DNA from: Lachnospiraceae bacterium
GTDB lineage: Bacteria; Bacillota; Clostridia; Lachnospirales; Lachnospiraceae
Direction of reading: 5' to 3'
Length of the DNA stretch: 15,353 bases
Assembly: GCA_009774535.1 (NCBI GenBank)
Contig: VSNY01000089.1
Span: 1 to 15,353, forward strand
The notes under the pieces: generated by a model
Told to the model about the DNA's origin: nothing
What the model saw: only the letters and a program-made list of their open reading frames with translations
Databases searched by the model: none
Shown here: piece by piece, positions 6,846 to 12,768 of the stretch
Layout: every line of letters starts with the position of its first letter
How positions within the stretch are numbered: position 1 is the first letter of the stretch
Translations under genes and position numbers: made by a program

Positions 6846-8502
6846 AATCCCCGCCCCTTTCCGCTAACTGGTTCATCAGATACTCATACTTATTCCGGAA
6901 ACGGAATCTGATATGGATTCTTTTATCTTCATATACCTCCACCTTCTCCAGCAGGCTTACCGCCATATCCCTTGTAAGCTCTTTTGCATCCCTGAAATTC
7001 AGAAAGGCTTTCAGCCATTGGTTTTCCCCGCTCATGCATTGCTTAAAATGATCCAGCTCGGCCTGCTTACTGTTCAATTCCGTTTCCCATTCAGAAATCT
7101 TTTTTGTGTATCTTTCTTTTGCGGTTAAATATTCGTCTTTGGTCAAGATCCCCTGTTTCATATCTTCGTAAATACTGGTTTTTAGATATACATATCTTTG
7201 CAGTTCATTCCTTGCCTGCTCCGCTTCCTTCTTTTTCATCCTGTAAGCGGCAAGCTGACTGTCTGACTTTTTCATCCGCTCCAACAGGCTGTCGACTTCT
7301 ACGGCCAAATCTATCTGCAGTTTTATCTGCTTCAGCACCATATCAAAAATTCTATGATCCACAATAGAGGATGTGTTGCACTTTACCTGGGAATGGCCAT
7401 AAGCAGAGCCACAATAAAAATAATACCGCACCTTCCCATTCTCCGCCTCTTTATTCCTCCACATCGCATGATGGCAAATCCCACACACCAGAATCCCTTC
7501 CAGCACATTTCCATATCCCGGCCTGCCCTGCCTGTCCTTCCATACTTTCCGGTTCGTTTCCCGGATTTCCTGTATTTTCTGGAACGCATTCCTGCCAATA
7601 ATTGCCGGATGTGCATTTTCTATGACTTCCCATGCAGCTTCTTCTTTTTTGCCCCGCTTTTCCCTGGAGTAAATGGAACGGTTATACTTTCCCTGCACCA
7701 AATCCCCGGCATACGCCCTGTTATAAAGAATCCGGCTGACTGCTTCCGGCTGCCATAAAATATGACTGCAGTCCTTATACTTTTTCACGCCCTGTTCTCC
7801 CGCATATCTGCTGGGGGACGGGATGCCCTTCTGGTTCAGTATGCGGGCAATCTCATAGGCGCTTATCCCATCTGCCTTCATTTCAAAAATCCGCCTGACA
7901 ACATCAGCCGCCGGTTCGTCAATTACATAATGATTGTTTTTCAGGATATACCCATATGGAGCCTTCCCGCCTATAAACTGCCCCTGTTCCTTCTTCACCC
8001 GAAACGCTGACATGACTTTATTCGATATATCTTTTGAATAATAATCATTTGCCAGGTTTTTAAATTCCGTGATCAGTTCTTTTGGTGGAAAAATCTCTCC
8101 TGCGCTGTCAAAACGGTCGTTGACTGCAATAAAACGGATGCCCAGGAATGGAAATATTTTCTCCAGATAATCCCCTGCTTCCAGATAGTTCCTTGCAAAC
8201 CGGGAAAGGTCTTTCACAATGATGCAGTTAATCCTGCCGCATTTTGCGTCCTCCATCATTCGTTCCCATCCCGGCCTTTCAAAATCAGTCCCTGTCTGCC
8301 CATTATCCATATAAGTTTCAGCGACTTTCATCTTTTCTAATTGTTTTACAAATTCCAATAAATACTCAAGCTGGTTATCTATCCCGTCTGCGCTTCTGCC
8401 CCCATTATCTTCATCGGACAAACGGACATACAGCCCTGCTTCCACAACAGGCTGTTTAAGCCGGTCTGCCGCTCTTCCCTGCTTTCTACTCGTCCTTGCC
8501 AT
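6823..8502 (-). CDS. Large serine recombinase 2
   Basis: 559 aa from the ATG at 8502. That start has GGAGGG at 8508-8513 at proper spacing; a longer open frame to 8568 would add 22 residues lying wholly within recombinase 3 and without a comparable ribosome site. The resolvase domain has S29 in LYVRLS, then a TGTDFERP segment (about 70-77) and LSRFARN with R101 and R104. The recombinase domain spans about 175-300. The zinc ribbon has C340, C343, C364 and C375. A coiled coil spans about 400-490. It overlaps recombinase 3 by 17 bp and recombinase 1 by 23 bp, so the three form one tightly coupled unit. The divergent N-terminal extension (residues 1-21, basic) is unlike its two neighbours. Confidence 0.93.
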   Translation of the reverse strand: MARTSRKQGRAADRLKQPVVEAGLYVRLSDEDNGGRSADGIDNQLEYLLEFVKQLEKMKVAETYMDNGQTGTDFERPGWERMMEDAKCGRINCIIVKDLSRFARNYLEAGDYLEKIFPFLGIRFIAVNDRFDSAGEIFPPKELITEFKNLANDYYSKDISNKVMSAFRVKKEQGQFIGGKAPYGYILKNNHYVIDEPAADVVRRIFEMKADGISAYEIARILNQKGIPSPSRYAGEQGVKKYKDCSHILWQPEAVSRILYNRAYAGDLVQGKYNRSIYSREKRGKKEEAAWEVIENAHPAIIGRNAFQKIQEIRETNRKVWKDRQGRPGYGNVLEGILVCGICHHAMWRNKEAENGKVRYYFYCGSAYGHSQVKCNTSSIVDHRIFDMVLKQIKLQIDLAVEVDSLLERMKKSDSQLAAYRMKKKEAEQARNELQRYVYLKTSIYEDMKQGILTKDEYLTAKERYTKKISEWETELNSKQAELDHFKQCMSGENQWLKAFLNFRDAKELTRDMAVSLLEKVEVYEDKRIHIRFRFRNKYEYLMNQLAERGGDCGREISG

Positions 8503-10207
8503 ATGTACCCTCCTTTTTTCCATCGCTGGCAGACAGGCTGCCTGTATGCCCTGTGAAAGTTTCCCCATGAAATTCTTCCAGCATGTTTACAGATGCCTGG
8601 AATTCATCCTCATATTTGAAACGTATTTCTATCCTCGGATAGCGCTCCCCTTCCTTCTTTTCATAAACCAGTATCTGCTCAATCAGGGAAACGACCACTT
8701 CCCTGGACAGACATTCCAAATATCCATACTTCTTAAATTCATTGATCCAGCCGCATGTATCCTTTTCCCCATCAGCAAAAAAAGCCATTTCCACTTCCAT
8801 TGCTTCCAGTGACTGTTCTGCCGCCTGGGTACGTTTTTCATAGATTTCTTTTAACTCCAGATATTCTTCCTTCGTAATCAGCCCATCTTTATAATCCTCA
8901 TACAAATCCAGGCGCAAATGGTTATATTTCTGCACTTCTTCCTTTTTCTTTGTAATCTGGCGGTTCCTTTTTTCCATCTCCCCTTTCCTGATCTGCGCAT
9001 CTTCCAGCTTATCTAGAATCCGTCCTAAATCCGTCACATTCTTAATCTGATAATTTAACAGCTTCAGTACACTTTCCTCCAAAGTCTCCGCATTGATGCT
9101 GTGAGAACTGCAGATATCCTTATTTCCTTTATGGCTCCCGCATACATAATAAATAAATTTCCTCTTTCCGGATGGAACCGTCTTTCTGACCATGTTAGCT
9201 CCGCAGTCGCCGCACTTTACAACGCCGGACAGATAATATACTTTCTCTTTTTCGCTTCCTGTCCTCGTATCCATCTGTAATTGCTCCTGTGCATTTTGAA
9301 AATCAACGGACGGTATGATCGCTTCATGGGTATTTTCCACCTGGCTCCATTTGCTCTGGTCACGCTTTACTTTCTTTTTCACTTTATAATTTGGCGTGGT
9401 TTCCTTCCCTTGAATCAGCGTCCCGGTGTAAACTGGATTCCCTAAAATGCGGAGTACATGCATATGCGTCCACTGGCTTTTCAGGTTCTTCTTAAAGCCG
9501 GTATAAAACGCACTGCCATTCTCCTTCTTATAGTCCATCGGCGTAAGGATGTTCTTCTTATTCAGCTTCTCCGCTATTTTATACGCATTGCTGCCCTGCA
9601 GGTACATCCGGAAGATAGACCGCACCACTTCCGCGGCTTCTTCGTCTATCTCCAGCTTATTTTTATCTTCTTCTGACTTCCGGTAGCCGTAAGGAGCAAA
9701 GGGGCCTACAAAATCCCCCCTTCTCCTTTTCACTTCCAGGTTGCTCCGGATTTTAATGCTGATGTCTCTGCAGTATGCGTCATTGATCAGGTTTTTGAAT
9801 GGGATGATAATGTTATTTGTCTGTGCATCATTGGTCAGGCTGTCATAGTTATCATTGACTGCAATAAAACGGACACCCAGGTATGGGAATATTTTTTCAA
9901 TATATTTCCCTACCTCGATGTGGTTCCTCCCAAAGCGCGATAAATCCTTTGTTACCACGCAGTTTACCTTCCCCGCTTTAATATCCTCTAACATCTGCTG
10001 GAATGCCGGACGCTCGAAATTTACCCCGGAATAGCCATCGTCCACCCTGACTGCATGGATTCTGATGTCCTCCCTGGATTTTAGAAACTCTAAGATAAGC
10101 TCTCTTTGATTCGTAATGCTGTCGCTTTCCTCCTTATCCCCATCTTCTTTTGACAGGCGCAGATAAACGTCAGCATCATATACATCAGTATTCAGATTTG
10201 TATTCAT
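8486..10207 (-). CDS. Large serine recombinase 3 (first of the operon)
   Basis: 573 aa. The resolvase domain has S19 in VYLRLS, DDGYSGVNFERP at 56-67, and LSRFGRN with R91 and R94. The recombinase domain spans about 160-300. The zinc ribbon has C332, C335, C356 and C366. A charged coiled coil spans about 395-470. The ATG at 10207 has a GAGG ribosome site at 10215-10218, 7 nt away, and a promoter at 10277-10305. It is the first gene of the three-recombinase operon. Compared with recombinases 1 and 2 it has the same domain order and length class but clearly different sequence, so this is not a recent tandem duplication. Whether all three are needed together or act singly is not known from sequence. 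Confidence 0.94.
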   Translation of the reverse strand: MNTNLNTDVYDADVYLRLSKEDGDKEESDSITNQRELILEFLKSREDIRIHAVRVDDGYSGVNFERPAFQQMLEDIKAGKVNCVVTKDLSRFGRNHIEVGKYIEKIFPYLGVRFIAVNDNYDSLTNDAQTNNIIIPFKNLINDAYCRDISIKIRSNLEVKRRRGDFVGPFAPYGYRKSEEDKNKLEIDEEAAEVVRSIFRMYLQGSNAYKIAEKLNKKNILTPMDYKKENGSAFYTGFKKNLKSQWTHMHVLRILGNPVYTGTLIQGKETTPNYKVKKKVKRDQSKWSQVENTHEAIIPSVDFQNAQEQLQMDTRTGSEKEKVYYLSGVVKCGDCGANMVRKTVPSGKRKFIYYVCGSHKGNKDICSSHSINAETLEESVLKLLNYQIKNVTDLGRILDKLEDAQIRKGEMEKRNRQITKKKEEVQKYNHLRLDLYEDYKDGLITKEEYLELKEIYEKRTQAAEQSLEAMEVEMAFFADGEKDTCGWINEFKKYGYLECLSREVVVSLIEQILVYEKKEGERYPRIEIRFKYEDEFQASVNMLEEFHGETFTGHTGSLSASDGKKEGTYGKDE

Positions 10208-10217
10208 TTCATCACCT

Positions 10218-10254
10218 CAAATAGTCTTGTCTGTTGTCAAACCTTTCCTATTTG
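10218..10254. promoter_or_regulatory. Inverted repeat in the recombinase leader
   Basis: CAAATAG (10218-10224) and CTATTTG (10248-10254) form a perfect 7-bp inverted repeat with a 23-nt loop. One arm touches the ribosome binding site of recombinase 3. It lies downstream of the promoter at 10277-10305, so it would be in the mRNA leader. It could be an operator or an RNA hairpin that limits translation. Confidence 0.35.
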
Positions 10255-10276
10255 GGGTTCTGCTTCGTCCGTAATT

Positions 10277-10305
10277 ATTGTACCATTCCAGACCGCAAAT
10301 GTCCA
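10277..10305 (-). promoter_or_regulatory. Sigma-A-type promoter of the three-recombinase operon
   Basis: On the minus strand, TGGACA (10305-10300), a 17-nt spacer and TACAAT (10282-10277), close to consensus. It is placed in the gap between the DUF6870 gene and recombinase 3, about 70 nt upstream of the latter's start codon. Confidence 0.65.
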
Positions 10306-10314
10306 TAGGAAGCT

Positions 10315-10581
10315 CTAACAAAAACCCTGCCCTTCCATACTCGTGCATAGCTGAACCAGTTTGTTTTCTAGGCTCTCTTTTGCTTCGGAGTAGGAAACCT
10401 TTACAACCATGCCGTTACAGATAAAACAAAACGGGTTCTTAATTTTCTCCGCAAAATCCATCCATCTCTCCCTGGCTGAAAGGGAACTGTCAATTTCTAT
10501 TTTCTCTATATCTTCTAAAGCGGAAACATCCACTGTGCGGACATCCACCTTTTTTAATTCTTCTAATTCTGCCCGGTTCAT
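10315..10581 (-). CDS. DUF6870-like small protein of conjugative elements
   Basis: 88 aa. It begins MNRAELEELKKVDVRTVD, followed by an acidic stretch, SLSARERWMDF, and a KNPFCFICNGMVVKVS core with a CxxC pair (FCFIC), then a short helical end. This layout matches small accessory proteins (DUF6870) found on Clostridia integrative elements; the family name is from memory. It overlaps the preceding decayed ORF by 4 nt (ATGA). No enzymatic function is known. The ATG at 10581 has only a modest ribosome site (GAGGA, about 9 nt away), which fits translation by coupling to an upstream gene. It is separated from recombinase 3 by a promoter, so the two units are transcribed partly independently. Confidence 0.68.
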   Translation of the reverse strand: MNRAELEELKKVDVRTVDVSALEDIEKIEIDSSLSARERWMDFAEKIKNPFCFICNGMVVKVSYSEAKESLENKLVQLCTSMEGQGFC

Positions 10582-10876
10582 CCTAAATTCCTCGACTTTC
10601 CTTTCTTCACTATATTATCCTCTGATTGTCCATTATGTTCCTTTTCTAAATCCTGCAGGCGGCTGTCAGGAAACAGCGCCATTTGCCACAACTTATGAAA
10701 AAAACTGCCACTGGCAGACTTTCCGTAAGAATCGCAATCTTTTCAGACCGGAGCAGCTTATCTCCGGAAGTATCATTATCAGAAACAGCATTATCGCCGC
10801 AAAGTCCCTGTCTCTTTGCCAGTAATCAAATAGTTATCGCTCGTACCTTTACTTCAATGCCCGCATCAACATTCCT
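10578..10876 (-). pseudogene. Decayed ORF upstream of the DUF6870 gene
   Basis: One reading frame runs from about 10876 to the T-run at 10704-10698 and includes DAGIEVKVRAITI, an internal TGA at 10828-10826, then a segment with SEKIAILTESLPVAVFF. A second frame continues exactly at the run of 7 T's with HKLWQMALFPDSRLQDLE and ends at a TGA overlapping the DUF6870 start as ATGA. Joined by a 1-base shift in the homopolymer, the two make a plausible helical, amphipathic product. The tidy ATGA coupling supports a formerly real gene. One frameshift and one nonsense codon mean it is probably broken. I do not recognise the family. Confidence 0.42.
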
Positions 10877-10889
10877 TCATTTCCAATAC

Positions 10890-10920
10890 CCGCACTTTGC
10901 GGCATCGTGTCGCAAAGCGG
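10890..10920. repeat. GC-rich hairpin with one bulged base
   Basis: CCGCACTTTGCG (10890-10901) pairs with CGCAAAGCGG (10911-10920) as a 10-bp stem with a single bulged A (10894) and a 9-nt loop. No T-tract follows on either strand, so it is not a simple terminator. It lies in a decayed, otherwise gene-poor part of the element between the HTH_16 pseudogene and the decayed ORF. Confidence 0.5.
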
Positions 10921-11028
10921 CGGATACAGGTAGTCCTGGCGTATTCATTAAATGGCTCCACTGCTTCATACATCCTGCAGGATTCCCAATATGAAATTAT
11001 CAAGGTACAAAAAATCATTCCGCCTGTT

Positions 11029-11298
11029 TTATGCCTGTACGCCCTTATATGGAACCCGGCGGAAAGCCAATGTTTTGGCAATCAGTTTTGTCTCCATCCG
11101 CCTGCGCAATGTTTCATCCACACAATAATGAACCTACTCAAACTCGTCATACATTTTCCTGGTGGATAATTTTGCTATGTAGCCCTCGTAGTGCGACAAC
11201 ACCGCATGGATTGCCTCCACATCCCCTTCTGATGCCGCCTTAATAATATGAAAAGGCAGCAAATTCCTTTCTTCCGTCTGCTTATTCTTCTGCTCCAT
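11029..11298 (-). pseudogene. HTH_16-type conjugative element protein interrupted by an amber codon
   Basis: From the ATG at 11298, 54 codons encode a protein whose middle reads LLPFHIIKAASEGD, then IHAVLSHYEGYIAKLSTR and MYDEFE. A TAG follows at 11136-11134. The same frame then continues for 34 codons with HYCVDETLRRRMETKLI and LAF, ending at TAA (11031-11029). The pieces before and after the TAG together match the small Tn916-type helix-turn-helix domain protein family (HTH_16), in which the second half is a normal part of the protein. A CAG to TAG change would explain the stop. It overlaps the sigma gene by 17 bp. Either it is truncated to 54 aa and inactive, or the amber codon is suppressed. 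Family recognition is from memory. Confidence 0.65.
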
Positions 11299-11533
11299 CC
11301 ATATTTCCCTCCATAAGTTTTTTCAGTAACTCAAGAGAGCGTATCCGATGCTCCCGTATGGTGCTGTGTACCAGCTTCATTTCTCTTGCTATCTCGGCGT
11401 CGCTCATTTCCAGGAAATAAGACAGCAGGACTACGTTCCGCTTCTTCTCTGTCAGAGCCTTCAGCGCCTCTACAAGCAGTGTGTCCTTAACCTCAATGTC
11501 ATAGCCCAGGACTTGAAAGTGGGAATGATCCAT
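11282..11533 (-). CDS. Sigma-70 region 4-like protein of a conjugative element (probably N-truncated)
   Basis: 83 aa. HFQVLGYDIEVKD is followed by a helical block (LVEALKALTEKKRNVVLLSYF) and a helix-turn-helix (MSDAEIAREM...HRIRSLELL), the region 4 fold used by Tn916-type regulatory sigma-like proteins. The ATG at 11533 has a near-perfect AAGGAGGTG ribosome site at 11541-11549. Relatives usually have several dozen extra N-terminal residues before the HFQVLGYDI-like segment; here a stop codon lies just upstream in frame, so the N-terminal part is missing or supplied by another frame (see the leader ORF at 11499-11579). It probably regulates transcription of element genes. It is the first gene of a unit with the HTH_16 gene. 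Confidence 0.78.
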   Translation of the reverse strand: MDHSHFQVLGYDIEVKDTLLVEALKALTEKKRNVVLLSYFLEMSDAEIAREMKLVHSTIREHRIRSLELLKKLMEGNMDGAEE

Positions 11534-11579
11534 TTGGTTTCACCTCCTTCCCGTTCCAACTGGCAGAAAAAGAGGACAT
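11499..11579 (-). CDS. Short leader ORF overlapping the sigma-like gene start
   Basis: A 26-codon ORF from ATG 11579 with GGGGAGG (11584-11590) just upstream. It encodes SFSASWNGKEVK and ends at a TGA inside the sigma-like gene. The S-F-x-x-x-W-N-G-K pattern resembles the N-terminus of small element-encoded sigma-like proteins, so this may be the original N-terminus separated by a deletion or frame change. Alternatively it is a leader peptide that couples translation into the sigma-like gene. The sequence is seen; both roles are inferred. Confidence 0.4.
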   Translation of the reverse strand: MSSFSASWNGKEVKPNGSFPLSSPGL

Positions 11580-11614
11580 AAAACCTCCCCTCATTCTTTC
11601 TCCCGAATGGAAAT

Positions 11615-11705
11615 GCCCGTTTTGACGGGTCTTTTCAAAAAAATTTGAAATTTCCTCAAAAATATAAAAAACGCTCGAACGGATAAGCTTCCGCCGGACG
11701 TTTTT
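11615..11705. promoter_or_regulatory. Leader hairpins of the sigma-like operon, attenuator candidate
   Basis: Three structures lie upstream of the sigma-like gene. AAAAACG (11667-11673) and CGTTTTT (11699-11705) with inner CGGA/TCCG pairing form a long hairpin, followed on the minus strand by a T-rich tract, as in an intrinsic terminator. TTTCAAA (11633-11639) and TTTGAAA (11644-11650) form a 7-bp hairpin. CCCGT (11616-11620) and ACGGG (11625-11629) form a third. For the minus-strand operon the order is terminator first, then two hairpins, then the leader ORF. Tn916-type elements use attenuation in their regulatory leaders, which this resembles. Confidence 0.45.
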
Positions 11706-11785
11706 CAGTGTGGAAATATTCTTTTTATATACAAAAATGTACTCTGATACACTACCTTCAAGTGTGTTTTTGGAAACGAAACCTA

Positions 11786-12028
11786 CTAAGATTTTTTTAA
11801 TTGACTTACCTGTTCTCTCTTTCCCTCTGCCGCCTGATAAAAGCTTACAATATCATGCTGGCAGACATGGCAGCACGCTTTCCCAATATGCCATCTTCGT
11901 ACATTCCTGCTCCTGCACAGCCGAAAGGCACAAAGAAAACACTCAAATAAGCCTTTGAGACTGTGTTTTTTTAATCTGTCTGTCCTGCTTGCCACAGCGG
12001 AGGCCCTCCTGGCGGATTCTTCTGTCAA
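11786..12028 (-). CDS. Small Cys-rich hypothetical protein
   Basis: 80 codons if read from TTG at 12028, or 69 if read from GTG at 11995, which has AGGAGG just upstream at 12009-12004. The core reads ECFLCAFRLCRSRNVRRWHIG, with a following ACCHVCQHD block, so six cysteines are arranged as two CxxC-like pairs separated by a basic stretch, as in a zinc-binding or nucleic-acid-binding microprotein. The basic N-terminus and lysine-rich end fit this. It is followed by the attenuator-like leader of the sigma-like operon. No family is recognised. A perfect palindrome (GGAGGcCCTCC, 11999-12009) covers the ribosome site and may control it. Confidence 0.35.
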   Translation of the reverse strand: MTEESARRASAVASRTDRLKKHSLKGLFECFLCAFRLCRSRNVRRWHIGKACCHVCQHDIVSFYQAAEGKREQVSQLKKS

Positions 12029-12127
12029 GGATAATGGTAAGGTATAAAAATAGGATTTTTATTGCAGAAATGTAGAATATGGATAGAATTTTTGTCCACT
12101 TTCAAAAAAGAGTATTCTATGAGAAAA

Positions 12128-12152
12128 GGCCCACCACTTATTCCGGTGAGCC
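12128..12152. terminator. Bidirectional terminator after the response regulator remnant
   Basis: GGCCCACC (12128-12135) and GGTGAGCC (12145-12152) form an 8-bp stem with one G-T pair and a 9-nt loop. On the minus strand a TTTTCTC tract follows; on the plus strand an ATTTTTTA tract follows. The right arm begins inside the end of the response regulator remnant. Confidence 0.7.
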
Positions 12153-12634
12153 ATTTTTTAGCTTTGATATTATTTTTTCCACATTTTCATTGGCAGACAG
12201 GACACCCAGACCAAACAATATCTGGAAAGCGTCAATCATTCCCTGCAGATATGCCTCTTGCTGTTCGGTAAAAGCCTTTGACTGCATTTGCTCCGTTCCC
12301 CAGACCGTCAAGATATAACTCGGGTGAGCCGGGTCGGGTTCTATCTTCTTACGGATTTTGTTAATATATGCAATGATATTTCGGCTGTCAGAAAAATAGT
12401 TTTCTCCCCAAACCTGATCATAAATCTGGTCTTTACTAAATACCTGTCCCTTATTCCTTGCCAATAGTTCTAAGATATCAAATTCTTTATTTGTCATAGG
12501 GACTTCTTTCTTATGGAGAAACAACTGGCGTTTTGAAGAATAATCTCCAATCCATTGATGGAAAAGCTCCTGTCCCCAATTGGATTATCGGTTTTCCTTT
12601 TCCTGCCAGCGTCAGCTGAAAGCATCTTTCTCAT
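12138..12634 (-). pseudogene. Broken OmpR/PhoB-type response regulator with foreign C-terminal tail
   Basis: The open part encodes a winged helix: KKEVPMTNKEFDILELL, the VFSKDQIYDQVWG segment, RNIIAYINKIRKKIEPDP and YILTVWG, the classic OmpR-type DNA-binding domain. Three lesions are visible. The receiver domain is absent: a stop lies directly upstream of residue M at 12634. The linker (GDRSFSINGLEII) and the wing region are in different frames, shifted near 12535-12545. The usual GYKF-type end after VWG is replaced by about 51 unrelated residues (AYLQGMIDAFQILFGLG and so on). It lies just after an ABC permease gene, the position of a two-component regulator in ABC/two-component cassettes. 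It is probably non-functional. Confidence 0.68.
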
Positions 12635-12687
12635 TTATCCAATTTTGTATTGATTTCTTTTATCATATAGCACAAATGTCACAGAAC

Positions 12688-12739
12688 TGTCCGAGCCGAT
12701 CAGCTTAAAAACAGCCTGAATTGTTACAAAGCTCGGACA
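12688..12739. repeat. 9-bp inverted repeat after the ABC permease gene
   Basis: TGTCCGAGC (12688-12696) and GCTCGGACA (12731-12739) are perfect reverse complements separated by 34 nt. The right arm extends to ACATTT, and an AAATGT is found at 12674-12679, so the arms may once have been longer. No T-tract adjoins it, so it is either a weak terminator, a protein-binding site, or an insertion footprint. The rest of 12525-12768 holds only the remains of the response regulator linker and no other gene. Confidence 0.4.
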
Positions 12740-12768
12740 TTTCAAAATTTTTAGTCAGTATCCATGTG

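Noticed and set aside
7383..7758. Several overlapping frames on both strands
   Set aside because: They are shadows of recombinase 2 near its zinc ribbon; composition and lack of ribosome sites argue against coding.
8503..8568. 22-residue N-terminal extension of recombinase 2
   Set aside because: It lies wholly within recombinase 3 and lacks a ribosome site, whereas the ATG at 8502 has GGAGGG at proper spacing.
10972..10983. 12-bp perfect palindrome ATCCTGCAGGAT
   Set aside because: A single short palindrome with a partial second copy at about 10650; no promoter or repeat context supports a function.
10866..11081. 71-codon minus-strand frame
   Set aside because: Its first third is the HTH_16 gene in another frame and no ribosome site supports its start. 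The later part may belong to the decayed ORF, but I cannot show it.
11942..11959. CTCAAA/TTTGAG hairpin followed by a T-run on the plus strand
   Set aside because: There is no plus-strand gene upstream for it to terminate, the T-run is offset from the stem, and it falls within the Cys-rich ORF.
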